Shown here: piece by piece, positions 26,211-34,628 of the stretch
Position numbering within the stretch: the stretch's first letter is position 1
Layout: every line of letters starts with the position of its first letter
Source of the DNA: Rosistilla oblonga
GTDB taxonomy: Bacteria; Planctomycetota; Planctomycetia; Pirellulales; Pirellulaceae
Reading direction: 5' to 3'
DNA length: 64,000 bases
NCBI RefSeq assembly: GCF_007751715.1
Contig: NZ_CP036292.1
Location: 3,720,001-3,784,000, forward strand
The notes under the pieces: model-generated
Told to the model about the DNA's origin: nothing
Databases searched by the model: none
Seen by the model: only the letters and a program-made list of their open reading frames with translations
Program-made: the position numbers and the translations under genes

Positions 26211-27692
26211 ATGAAAAGCTGCCATTCGATGAACTCTTCGCCATCAAGCACATGTCAAATTATGTTGGTCGCGTTTTGCGCCGTGGCGTTGTCCGGATTC
26301 TGCCACGGCGACGCGCGTGCAGAGCGTCCAAACATACTGTGGATCTATGTCGATGACATGAGCGATTGGATGGGATGTTATGGCGATCCAATCGCGGAGA
26401 CTCCCAATATCGATCGGCTTGCCGAAGGGGGCGTTCTGTTTCAGCACGCCTACATGCCAGCTCCCGTCTGTTCGACGACGCGGTCGGCTTTGATCACCGG
26501 CACGATGCAGACGACGCACGGCTTGCATCAACATCGAACGATGATCAAGAAGCCGTTGCCCGGTGACCTGACGACGATCCCCGAGTTGTTTCGCCAGGCC
26601 GGGTATTTGACGTTTAACGAGGCGAAAGACGATTACAATTTCGTGCGAGATCGCCACGCTATGTATTCGCCGGAGTTCCAACGTCCGTCGCGGAAACAGG
26701 TGAACTCGCACATGTTGGGACGCGACGCATCGTGGCTCAAACAACTGAAAGGACAACGGTTCTTCGGTCAGATTCAATTAAAAGGGGGCAAGTTCGGGGG
26801 CGAGACAGGAGCGAAGTTTCCGACCGAAAGCCGCTTCGATACCGGTAGGGTTTCGGTGCCGCCACAATATCCCGAACATCCCGTCTTCCGCGACGCGATC
26901 GCAAGGCATTACGAACAGATCGCCGAAACCGACGCTCAGGTCGGTGCCATTTTGGACGCGTTAAAGGCGTACGACCTGTGGGACAATACTGCGGTCTTCT
27001 TCTTTACCGATCATGGCAGTCCGCTTCCCAGAGCGAAGCAGTTTCTATACGAGGATGGGCTGAAGGTGCCCCTGATCGTTCATTGGCCCACAGGCAACGA
27101 CGTAATCACTCGGCGAGGTAACGTGCGAGCGGATCTTGTCAGCGGCATCGATATCACCGCCAGTACGCTTGGTCTTGCGGGAATCGCGATCCCTGAATTC
27201 ATGGAGGGAGTCGATCTGTTCGCCGAAGACTACGCTCCTCAGCAATACGTGATCTCGGCGAGAGACCGGATGGGGAACGCTATCGATCTGATTCGAACGG
27301 TTCGTTCGCAGCGGTTTCGATATATCCGAAACTACAAACTGGATAGAGCCTTGTTCCAGCCACAATACCGCGACAAGTATGCAACGTTTGCCACGCTGCA
27401 GAAACTGTTGCGTTTGGGAAAACTGAGTCCGATCCAGGCTTCGTATCACGACGCAGAACACCGTCCGGCGGAAGAGCTTTACGATCTCGTGAACGATCCT
27501 CACCAGATCAATAACCTGGCGGAGAATCCTGAATTAAGAGCGATCCTGAAAAGCCATCGTCAACAGCTTGCCGATTGGGAAGAGGCAACCGATGACAAGG
27601 GACGTTACCCCGAGAGTCGCGAATCGCTGAAGCGAGTCTTCGAATCATCGGCCGGCAAATGTGTCTCGCCCGAATACGACTTCCTAAAGTGA
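26211..27692 (+). CDS. Sulfatase, heparan N-sulfatase-like, with CSTTR motif
   Basis: 493 residues. The N-terminal QIMLVAFCAVALSGFCHGDA acts as signal peptide; metal ligands in YVDDM near 47 and FTDHGSPLPRAKQFLYEDG. The catalytic motif reads CSTTR (C87), where the usual third residue is Pro or Ala, so a Thr replaces it. LFQHAYMPAPVCSTTRSALI otherwise aligns well. The C-terminal end ELYDLVNDPHQINNLA is normal for the family. With the preceding gene it forms a two-gene sulfatase unit on the plus strand. Whether the altered motif is still a formylglycine substrate is not certain but likely since Cys and Arg are kept. Confidence 0.9.
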   Translation: MKSCHSMNSSPSSTCQIMLVAFCAVALSGFCHGDARAERPNILWIYVDDMSDWMGCYGDPIAETPNIDRLAEGGVLFQHAYMPAPVCSTTRSALITGTMQTTHGLHQHRTMIKKPLPGDLTTIPELFRQAGYLTFNEAKDDYNFVRDRHAMYSPEFQRPSRKQVNSHMLGRDASWLKQLKGQRFFGQIQLKGGKFGGETGAKFPTESRFDTGRVSVPPQYPEHPVFRDAIARHYEQIAETDAQVGAILDALKAYDLWDNTAVFFFTDHGSPLPRAKQFLYEDGLKVPLIVHWPTGNDVITRRGNVRADLVSGIDITASTLGLAGIAIPEFMEGVDLFAEDYAPQQYVISARDRMGNAIDLIRTVRSQRFRYIRNYKLDRALFQPQYRDKYATFATLQKLLRLGKLSPIQASYHDAEHRPAEELYDLVNDPHQINNLAENPELRAILKSHRQQLADWEEATDDKGRYPESRESLKRVFESSAGKCVSPEYDFLK

Positions 27693-27730
27693 CTCGACGA
27701 CGTTTTTGATCTTTGCGGCGCGGTTGACAC

Positions 27731-28582
27731 TCACAAATCCTGAATCGGCAGCGACGTTCGCTCTGCAACCCGTTTGGCGATCCGCGAGCGGTGGCAGCAG
27801 ACCGGATCGGCTTCTAAGCAGATGAGCACCGATGGAAGTTGCAGCATCAGTTCAGCAACACGATCGATCGCCGCTGTATTCTCTTCGAGCGTGCTCTTTT
27901 CGTAGCGGTCGAACAATGCCTTGCGGTCGTCGATCGTGTCGAGATGTTGCCGCTGATCGGCTTTGATTCCGAGTTCGGGGAGATGGAGGTATTCGATCTC
28001 CAGTTGCCCGGTCAACCGCTGCAGCGTGCTGCGATGAAAGCCGTAACGCCGGGCATTGGGATTGTTCCGCACATCGATCACGCGACGGATTCCATTTTCC
28101 ACCAGGTGGTTCAAAAACGCATCGATCGAGAGCCCTTCATAACCCGCCGTGTAGACCGCAGGATCCGCAGTCGGTCGTTGGGCGAGGCGTTTGCGCTTGC
28201 TGTTGACCGTATAAGCGGGGAACGCATTGTCGACGTAATCGAGAAGCTTTTCGGTGTCCCGGTCGCCAAAGCGTTCTACCAGGCGTGAGAGATCTTTCTG
28301 AACCGCATCGTCCGGTGTCTGGAATTCTGCGCCGGCGGCGACTGTGAAACTTGCCTCCTCGTCTCGAACCAGAAAGCCCTGGTCGGTCAGCTTGCCCAGT
28401 TCCTGATCCAACGCAAATGAAGCTGCACCGTTTGTATAAGGAACAAAGTCATAGAACGCGCTGCCGCCGGACGACGGAAATTCGTGGCGCAGCAGGAACG
28501 CCAATGCGGTCAATTCCGCAGGCTGAACCGGGCGAGCGACAGTTTGCAAAAGATGCAGAATAGTTTTTTGGCGATTGAGCAT
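27731..28582 (-). CDS. DUF488 domain protein with N-terminal helical domain
   Basis: 283 residues from ATG 28582 (MLNRQKTILH). The C-terminal half (about 135-283) is DUF488: YTAGYEGLSIDAFLNHLVEN, VIDVRNNPNARRYGFHRS, EYLHLPELG, and LICLEADPVCCHRSRIA with paired Cys and His. The N-terminal 120 residues (LLRHEFPSSGGSAFYDFVPY and following) look like a winged-helix or Panacea-like domain and are an extension absent from the short DUF488 proteins. DUF488 proteins have been proposed to act on nucleic acids or damage, but function is not established. Convergent with the sulfatase pair and isolated from other genes. Confidence 0.85.
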   Translation of the reverse strand: MLNRQKTILHLLQTVARPVQPAELTALAFLLRHEFPSSGGSAFYDFVPYTNGAASFALDQELGKLTDQGFLVRDEEASFTVAAGAEFQTPDDAVQKDLSRLVERFGDRDTEKLLDYVDNAFPAYTVNSKRKRLAQRPTADPAVYTAGYEGLSIDAFLNHLVENGIRRVIDVRNNPNARRYGFHRSTLQRLTGQLEIEYLHLPELGIKADQRQHLDTIDDRKALFDRYEKSTLEENTAAIDRVAELMLQLPSVLICLEADPVCCHRSRIAKRVAERTSLPIQDL

Positions 28583-29395
28583 TGTTCGAGTTCCCGCAAG
28601 CTTCGTTTCATGACCATCAGCCCGGCAAACGCTGTGCGTTGGCGGCAGCATAACCGGACAGCGGAGTTGTACTATAAATCGCGGCAACCGCGATGCGCTT
28701 AATCGTTAACCGGAATCAGCTGATACGAAAATTCGCAACCGCGAAAACACAACTTGCTCAATTACGGCGTCAGTCCAACAACATGGTTCACAGAGGAAAT
28801 ACGCGAAATTCTCGAAACGTCTCGTTTTATCCGTTATCTTGGGGGCTCTTCGGATAAGTCGTCAGCTTAGCAGTTTTCCAACTGGCCGTTGACGATCGCA
28901 GATGCAATGGGAATTTGACGTGAACCTAACATCTCCATGCGACGAACAACACGTAGCGTGCGACAAACGATTTGTCGCGTCGTTGACCGGCAGCCAATTG
29001 GCACGGCCTGCGTTGCGGAGGACGTCGACGCGCTCCGCCTCGGACCTGCAGAACACGAATTCGGCGGCAGCTTCGGTCTCCCGGTCAATACGCTCCACGC
29101 CGCCTCTTCTTGCTATCGGGATCGCCGGTCGCCTCTCTTCATATCATCACGCTCCCAAAATAACGGTCACCGCGTGGCACGCGTCAGGCTACCGCCTGCA
29201 GATGATTCGCTACGCAGGAATGCACATTGCGCCAGCGACCGAACCTCTAGACACACGTTTACTCGATCGGTCGGTGTGTGGCTTAACGCTCGAAGAACGC
29301 TTTCCGCTGGGCACCGCGAGCCCCGGCCCACAAACAATGTCCGCTGAAGAATCTCGATAGTCCATTTCCGTCCTCCACAACCCCACCGCCAAACA
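28583..29395. other. Long intergenic region, no gene supported
   Basis: 813 nt between divergently transcribed DUF488 and cytochrome/DUF1553 genes. Open frames on both strands overlap each other without family signals or ribosome sites. A short hairpin GCGACAAA-CGA-TTTGTCGC lies at 28960-28978. The first ~200 nt are AT-rich and the remainder GC-rich; promoters for both neighbours should be here. Confidence 0.5.
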
Positions 29396-32300
29396 ATGAA
29401 CCGCATCCTTCGAACCCTATTGCCACGGATCGGTGCCATCTTATGTGGATTCACGGCTGCAGTCTCGAACCTATCGGTAGCGGAAGATCGGTTGGCTGCC
29501 GATCGCTTTGTGCCGGAACACGACTTTGGTAAGCAGTCTGCCGACGACATGCAGGCCGGTTTTGCGAAGCCCTGGCAGTTGTCGCAAATTCGTCCCGCAA
29601 GATTTGACGACAACGCGGAGCCTTCTTCACGTGAGGAGTTTCCGCCTCCGGTAGTAATCTCAGGGACCAATCAGCGAAACAATCCACTGCGTCGCGAGCT
29701 AAGACGAACCTACGCGGAGGATGATCTGTTTGTTGGGTTTCGGTTCCTTTATGAACCGTCGAAGATCGACCTGGGAATCGATCCCGAGTTCTTTGTGCTC
29801 TGGTTGGATCGCACGCAAGGGAGTGACCAGGCGGTGCATAGCGTCGGTGTGCCGAACATTGGGATCCACATGGCGGATCGAGGGCCGAGTCGCGGGAAGA
29901 ATGTGTTTATGGTGCGGTTTGGAGCACAACAAACCGCGTGGAGCCGGACGGAGATGGAGCCGGGGAAGACGTATCATGTGATCGCAAGGCTCGCCAAACA
30001 GACACCCGGCACACGCAACGGTTACAGCCAGATTCAATTGTGGGTCGACCCGCAAGCCGATGAGGCCGATCAACCGATCCTTTCGTTGAACGACCAGGAT
30101 GGAATCCATCAAATTCGTTGGGTGGGGTTCGCGACCGGTGGCAAGACCGAGCGTCAGGATCGAATTCGTGTCGGTGATTTGGTCTTATCCCGTTCTTGGC
30201 AGGATGCGTATACGTTTTTGAGTGATTCAGAAGGGGCGGAATCGGAACGTATCGCCGCGTCGCGTCCTGCCGTTACGTGGGATCAGCCGATCGATTTCAC
30301 ACTCGATATCTACCCGATCTTGCGCGATCGTTGCTTCGATTGCCACTCCGGCGACTATCCCGATTCGGGCTATCGTTTGGACGTCCGAAACGAACTGCTC
30401 GGCTTTAGTACCGGGCATGTCTTTGCAGTTCCTGGTCAGAGCCGCAAAAGTCATCTGGTGGAAGTGCTGACGACCAAATCCGACTCGCAGCGGATGCCGC
30501 CCGACGAGGAACCGCTTTCAGAAATCGAAGTCGCGAAAATCCGAGCGTGGATCGATCAGGGGCTGAAATGGGACGACGAACTGCTTCCGACGCCAAAGGT
30601 TGAATCGGATCACTGGGCGTTTTCCCAGATCACTCGCCCAGATGTTCCCACCCCCGCTGCGAAGCCCGAGGCCGACGCTGTGAATTCGGGGCATCCAATC
30701 GACGCCTTTATCGCTGCCCGTCAGAAAGCGATCGGTGTGACGCCCACCGCCCCAGCGGATCGCGGGACGCTGGTTCGTCGGCTGTATTTGGACCTGTTGG
30801 GTTTGCCCCCGACGGTCGCTCAAGCCGACGCGTTTGTCAACGACAGCACCGCCGATGCGTACGAAAAGTTGGTCGACAAGCTGTTGTTGTCGCCGCACTA
30901 TGGGGAACGGATGGCCCGATACTGGCTCGACCTCGCTCGTTGGGGCGAAAGTCAAGGATACCAGCACGACATCCCACGTCCGTTTGCATGGCGATACCGC
31001 GACTATGTAATCAACGCATTTAATCAAGACAAATCGTACGCCCAGTTTCTCCGTGAACAGATCGCTGGTGACGAATTGCAGCCGTATTCGGACGACGCGA
31101 TGATCGCGACCGGGTTCCTGGGGGCTGCTCGCATCAGTGGCAACCAGTTGGACAAACTGCAACAACGGACCGACGTGATGATGGACATCGTCGACAACAC
31201 GACCAGCGCGCTGTTGGGGCTGACGATGGAATGTGCTCAATGCCATAACCACAAGTTCGAACCGTTGATGCAACGCGACTACTACGCGTTGATGGCGTTT
31301 TTCGCCAATGGACAACTGGGGAATTACCAACTGCGCAATACGGCGGATGTGCCAGCGGAGGAGATTCGAAACTGGTTCACCGACGATTCGTATCGCTTCT
31401 ATCTATCGGAGGCCAAGAAGCGGAAGGTCGCCCCCAGCGACTACCCCGCCCACACCTGGGGCTTCTATTCTCCGTTGACAGGCGACAAAGATGTCGAGCG
31501 TTTGCCCGTGGTGAATCGATCGCCATTGCCCTATTCGCCCGACTTCCTTTCCGATAAGGCGACACATGTGTTGATTCGTGGCGATGCCCACAGTCCCGGC
31601 TTGCGTGTCGAACCTGCTTGGCCGGCAGTGCTTGGTGAAACGCCGTCGCAGCTATCTCCAACGCCTCGCCAAGCGCTGGCCGATTGGCTGGGGAGTCCCA
31701 AGAATCCACTGGTCGCTCGCGTCTGGGTGAATCGGTTGTGGCAATCGCACTTTGGCCGCGGCCTCGTTGAGACGCCTAGCGATTTCGGCACCCACGGCGC
31801 ACCACCGACGCACCCGTTGTTGTTGGATTGGTTGGCATCGGAGTTGATCGACAACGATTGGAGTACCAAACACATCCATCGCCTGATCGTAAATTCAGCA
31901 ACGTATCGACAGTCGAGCGTTTTGGTAGCGGCAAATCTCGAACTCGACTTGGATAACAAGACCTTGTGGCGTTGGCCGCAACGGCGGATGGAAGCCGAGG
32001 TGATTCGCGATTCAATTTTGGTCGCTACCGGCGAAATCAATCGGTTGGTTGGCGGCCCGAGCATCGCCCCAGAGCGTGATGAAAAGGCATTGCGGCGAAC
32101 GATCTATCTGTCGCAGCGGCGCAGCCAATTGCCCGACGTGATGACGATGTTCGACGCCCCCGATGGTGTTCGAAGTTGTTCGCGGCGCGAGGTGTCGACG
32201 GTCGCGTTGCAACCGCTGTATCTGTTGAACAGTCCATTTGTCGTTAAGCGTGCCGAACATTTAGCGCGGATCGTGAACGCGGAGGCGGGAGATGATCCCG

Positions 32301-32497
32301 TGAAGCAAATCCTCGCGGTCTTTGAACATACGCTCGGCCGAGCTCCTTTGGTCGAAGAAGTTCGCCTTGCCAAGACGTTGTTGAAGCGAAGCGAGTCGGA
32401 CAACGATGGGGAGTCTTCGGCCGACAAGGTTTCTCCGGAACTGATTCGTCTATGCCATTCCATGTTGAACCTAAACGAATTCGTTTACATCCCCTAA
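29396..32497 (+). CDS. Planctomycete cytochrome c (PSCyt1)/DUF1549/DUF1553 protein
   Basis: 1033 residues, exported (signal about residues 1-30). Order: an N-terminal ~230-residue beta-rich region resembling a LamG/concanavalin fold (VGFRFLYEPSKIDLGID, YSQIQLWVDPQ, RVGDLVLSRSW); PSCyt1 heme site CFDCH near 313 with MPPDEEPLSE as a possible distal Met; DUF1549 (IDAFIAARQKAIGV, RRLYLDLLGLPPT, YGERMARYWLDLARWGESQG); a second CAQCH heme site near 616; and C-terminal DUF1553 (NPLVARVWVNRLWQSHFGRG). The family is planctomycete-specific, thought to link periplasmic redox chemistry to polysaccharide or sulfated substrate turnover. Followed by a DUF1501 gene, its usual partner. Confidence 0.93.
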   Translation: MNRILRTLLPRIGAILCGFTAAVSNLSVAEDRLAADRFVPEHDFGKQSADDMQAGFAKPWQLSQIRPARFDDNAEPSSREEFPPPVVISGTNQRNNPLRRELRRTYAEDDLFVGFRFLYEPSKIDLGIDPEFFVLWLDRTQGSDQAVHSVGVPNIGIHMADRGPSRGKNVFMVRFGAQQTAWSRTEMEPGKTYHVIARLAKQTPGTRNGYSQIQLWVDPQADEADQPILSLNDQDGIHQIRWVGFATGGKTERQDRIRVGDLVLSRSWQDAYTFLSDSEGAESERIAASRPAVTWDQPIDFTLDIYPILRDRCFDCHSGDYPDSGYRLDVRNELLGFSTGHVFAVPGQSRKSHLVEVLTTKSDSQRMPPDEEPLSEIEVAKIRAWIDQGLKWDDELLPTPKVESDHWAFSQITRPDVPTPAAKPEADAVNSGHPIDAFIAARQKAIGVTPTAPADRGTLVRRLYLDLLGLPPTVAQADAFVNDSTADAYEKLVDKLLLSPHYGERMARYWLDLARWGESQGYQHDIPRPFAWRYRDYVINAFNQDKSYAQFLREQIAGDELQPYSDDAMIATGFLGAARISGNQLDKLQQRTDVMMDIVDNTTSALLGLTMECAQCHNHKFEPLMQRDYYALMAFFANGQLGNYQLRNTADVPAEEIRNWFTDDSYRFYLSEAKKRKVAPSDYPAHTWGFYSPLTGDKDVERLPVVNRSPLPYSPDFLSDKATHVLIRGDAHSPGLRVEPAWPAVLGETPSQLSPTPRQALADWLGSPKNPLVARVWVNRLWQSHFGRGLVETPSDFGTHGAPPTHPLLLDWLASELIDNDWSTKHIHRLIVNSATYRQSSVLVAANLELDLDNKTLWRWPQRRMEAEVIRDSILVATGEINRLVGGPSIAPERDEKALRRTIYLSQRRSQLPDVMTMFDAPDGVRSCSRREVSTVALQPLYLLNSPFVVKRAEHLARIVNAEAGDDPVKQILAVFEHTLGRAPLVEEVRLAKTLLKRSESDNDGESSADKVSPELIRLCHSMLNLNEFVYIP

Positions 32498-32554
32498 TCG
32501 AAATTCGACTGCCCACAACCTAGCCCTTCAACCCACCGGACGACCGTGAATCCT

Positions 32555-33964
32555 ATGAATCTAGCGCGACGAGAGTTCTTCGAAACTGCGGGCATCGGTC
32601 TGGGATCGCTCGCTTTAAACGCCATGTTAGGCGACGAAGTATCGGCCAGCGGTTCGGCCTCGTCGTTTTCGCAGCAACCTCATTTCCCACCCACTGTCAA
32701 AAGCGTGATCTTCCTGTTCATGTCGGGCGGACCGGGGCACATGGATACCTTTGATCCTAAGCCGCTGTTGTCGAAGATGGATGGTGAGTACGTTCCCGAC
32801 AGCATCGCCGCGACGGTCCCAAACATTCCGCGGGCCGGTGTCGGTTCAAAATTGATGGCTTCGCCGTTTGGGTTCAAGAAGTATGGGGAATCGGGGATCG
32901 AGGTCTCCGAACTGCTGCCACACACCGCCAAGCATGTCGACGATCTGTGCGTGATCCGTTCGTTGAACCACCGCATTCCCGTTCATGGTCCTGGAGAAAA
33001 CTTCACCTTGACCGGATCTTCACTCGGTGAACGCCCGAGTCTCGGTGGATGGGTGACTTACGGGTTGGGCAGCGAAGCCCGCGACCTGCCCGGCTTTATC
33101 GTGTTGTCATCCAATTCGTCGGGCCCGGCACCGCAGCGGCCAGGCTGGGGAAGCGGTTTCCTGCCCGCTCGATTTCAGGGGACGCAGATCGACAACCAAC
33201 GGGGCGTACCCTATTCCGAACTCCCCGACCTCTACTCCGTTGACGATCGTCGCGATCAGCTCGATTTCATCCGCAGCATGAATCAACAGCATCTTCGCCG
33301 GCAGGATCTCAACACCGAACTCGAGGCCCGGATCGAATCGTACGAATTGGGCTTTCGGATGCAGTTGAACGCACCGGAAATTCTTGACCTTTCGGGCGAA
33401 ACCGAAGCAACGCAGCGGATGTATGGAATCGATCAGAAAGCGAGCAAGCAGTTTGGCAGTCATTGTCTGTTGGCCCGCCGATTAGTCGAACAAGGTGTCC
33501 GCTTTATCCAGCTGCGCAACGGCGGTTGGGACGCGCACGGAGCATTAAAAGGGAACCATATCAATCGCTGCCGGGCGACCGACATGCCTGTTGCCGGTCT
33601 GCTGCAAGATCTAAAACAACGCGATCTGTTGGATCAAACGTTGGTTGTTTGGGGCGGCGAGTTTGGGCGAACGCCGACCACCGAAGGAATTCGAACCGGC
33701 GATAGCCGCGGCCGAGATCACTCACCCGCTGGATACACGATGTGGATGGCCGGTGGCGGAATCAAAGGCGGGCAAGTGATCGGTGCGACCGACGAATTGG
33801 GATATGTCCCGATCGAGCGGCCACTCTCCCCACACGACCTGCATGCCACCATGCTTCACGGCCTGGGGCTGGACCAACACAAACTGCTCTACCGGCACAA
33901 CAATCGTGATGAAATCGCAACCGTTCTCGGCGGCGAAGTAATTCACGAAGCATTTGCGAAGTGA
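32555..33964 (+). CDS. DUF1501 domain-containing protein (alkaline phosphatase/sulfatase-like fold)
   Basis: 469 residues from ATG 32555; GTG 32546 gives three more. The N-terminus [20 protein letters not shown] is a Tat-like signal with RR. The DUF1501 body has [40 protein letters not shown]-type [21 protein letters not shown] and [18 protein letters not shown], giving the metal-binding D and H residues of the alkaline phosphatase-like superfamily. It begins 58 nt after the cytochrome gene and is almost always paired with it in planctomycetes. Function of the pair is not experimentally known. Confidence 0.94.
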   Translation: MNLARREFFETAGIGLGSLALNAMLGDEVSASGSASSFSQQPHFPPTVKSVIFLFMSGGPGHMDTFDPKPLLSKMDGEYVPDSIAATVPNIPRAGVGSKLMASPFGFKKYGESGIEVSELLPHTAKHVDDLCVIRSLNHRIPVHGPGENFTLTGSSLGERPSLGGWVTYGLGSEARDLPGFIVLSSNSSGPAPQRPGWGSGFLPARFQGTQIDNQRGVPYSELPDLYSVDDRRDQLDFIRSMNQQHLRRQDLNTELEARIESYELGFRMQLNAPEILDLSGETEATQRMYGIDQKASKQFGSHCLLARRLVEQGVRFIQLRNGGWDAHGALKGNHINRCRATDMPVAGLLQDLKQRDLLDQTLVVWGGEFGRTPTTEGIRTGDSRGRDHSPAGYTMWMAGGGIKGGQVIGATDELGYVPIERPLSPHDLHATMLHGLGLDQHKLLYRHNNRDEIATVLGGEVIHEAFAK

Positions 33965-34171
33965 GTCTCCAGCGACCGACCGCAGCAAAACGTTTCGGCT
34001 TTAGCGCGCCGGGGAACGGACTGGCTTGCGCTGACGAATGCGCAACGCCGAATCTCGCCGCGCCAGCACAGTCACCACGACACAATCGCCCCAATTTTCC
34101 CGCGCCGCCCGGCGGCAACGGACGTGTACCGCAATCGCAGGCAAGCGAAGTGGCAGCGACGACAGCCAATA

Positions 34172-34504
34172 CTACGTTGCCATCGCGGAGCAACTCTGCT
34201 CACATTTGCGACAACAGGCGACGCATTGGTCCATGTCGCCAACCCGTTCACAGCTGTCGGCGCAGGCCTTGCAAACTTCAGCACACGCCTTGCAGTACAA
34301 CGCGTGGTATTCACTGTTGCGGCTCATGAAGTCGATGCAAGCTTTGCAGGCAGCGATACAATCGAGCATCCGCTGGACGTGCTCTTGCTGCACATGTCCC
34401 CCCCCCTCAACGAGGCAGTGACTGGTCAATTGTTCGGCGCAGGTCGTTTGACATTCTTGGCAGTTCTTGATGCATTCCTGTTTGCTGGCGGTTGCCGCAC
34501 TCAT
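34172..34504 (-). CDS. Four-helix-bundle copper storage protein (Csp/DUF326)
   Basis: 110 residues from ATG 34504, with AAAGGAGCG just upstream as ribosome site; the longer open frame upstream overlaps the divergent ATPase gene and is not real. There are 18 cysteines in CxxC/CxxxC spacing along predicted helices (QECIKNCQECQTTC, DCIAACKACIDF, YCKACAEVCKACADSC, QCVACCRKCEQSC), the hallmark of Csp proteins, whose Cys line the inside of a four-helix bundle and bind many Cu(I) ions. No signal peptide, so a cytosolic (Csp3-like) type. It is divergent from copA with a 13-bp dyad between, pointing to shared copper control. Confidence 0.92.
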   Translation of the reverse strand: MSAATASKQECIKNCQECQTTCAEQLTSHCLVEGGGHVQQEHVQRMLDCIAACKACIDFMSRNSEYHALYCKACAEVCKACADSCERVGDMDQCVACCRKCEQSCSAMAT

Positions 34505-34562
34505 TTGGGTCGCTCCTTTGGAAAAGTTGTGTAGCGACGCCCATCGCCGCTGGCAACCCGGA

Positions 34563-34593
34563 ATGCAAGTTGCATACCACGCAGCAGTATAAT
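34563..34593. promoter_or_regulatory. Divergent copper-locus control region: 13-bp dyad and TATAAT
   Basis: ATGCAAGTTGCAT at 34563-34575 is a perfect palindrome around a central G. TATAAT at 34588-34593 is a consensus -10, 36 nt before the copA start. No good -35 is found at 17 bp spacing, as is common for promoters activated by MerR/CueR-type or other metal regulators. No regulator gene is nearby. Confidence 0.5.
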
Positions 34594-34628
34594 GCACAGA
34601 TGCCAGTACGACAGCGAAGGATGAAACG

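Noticed and set aside
28902-29360. Possible 152-codon gene upstream of the cytochrome/DUF1553 gene
   Set aside because: A second open frame covers the same DNA, neither has a ribosome site or family motif, and Arg/Ser/Thr content looks random.
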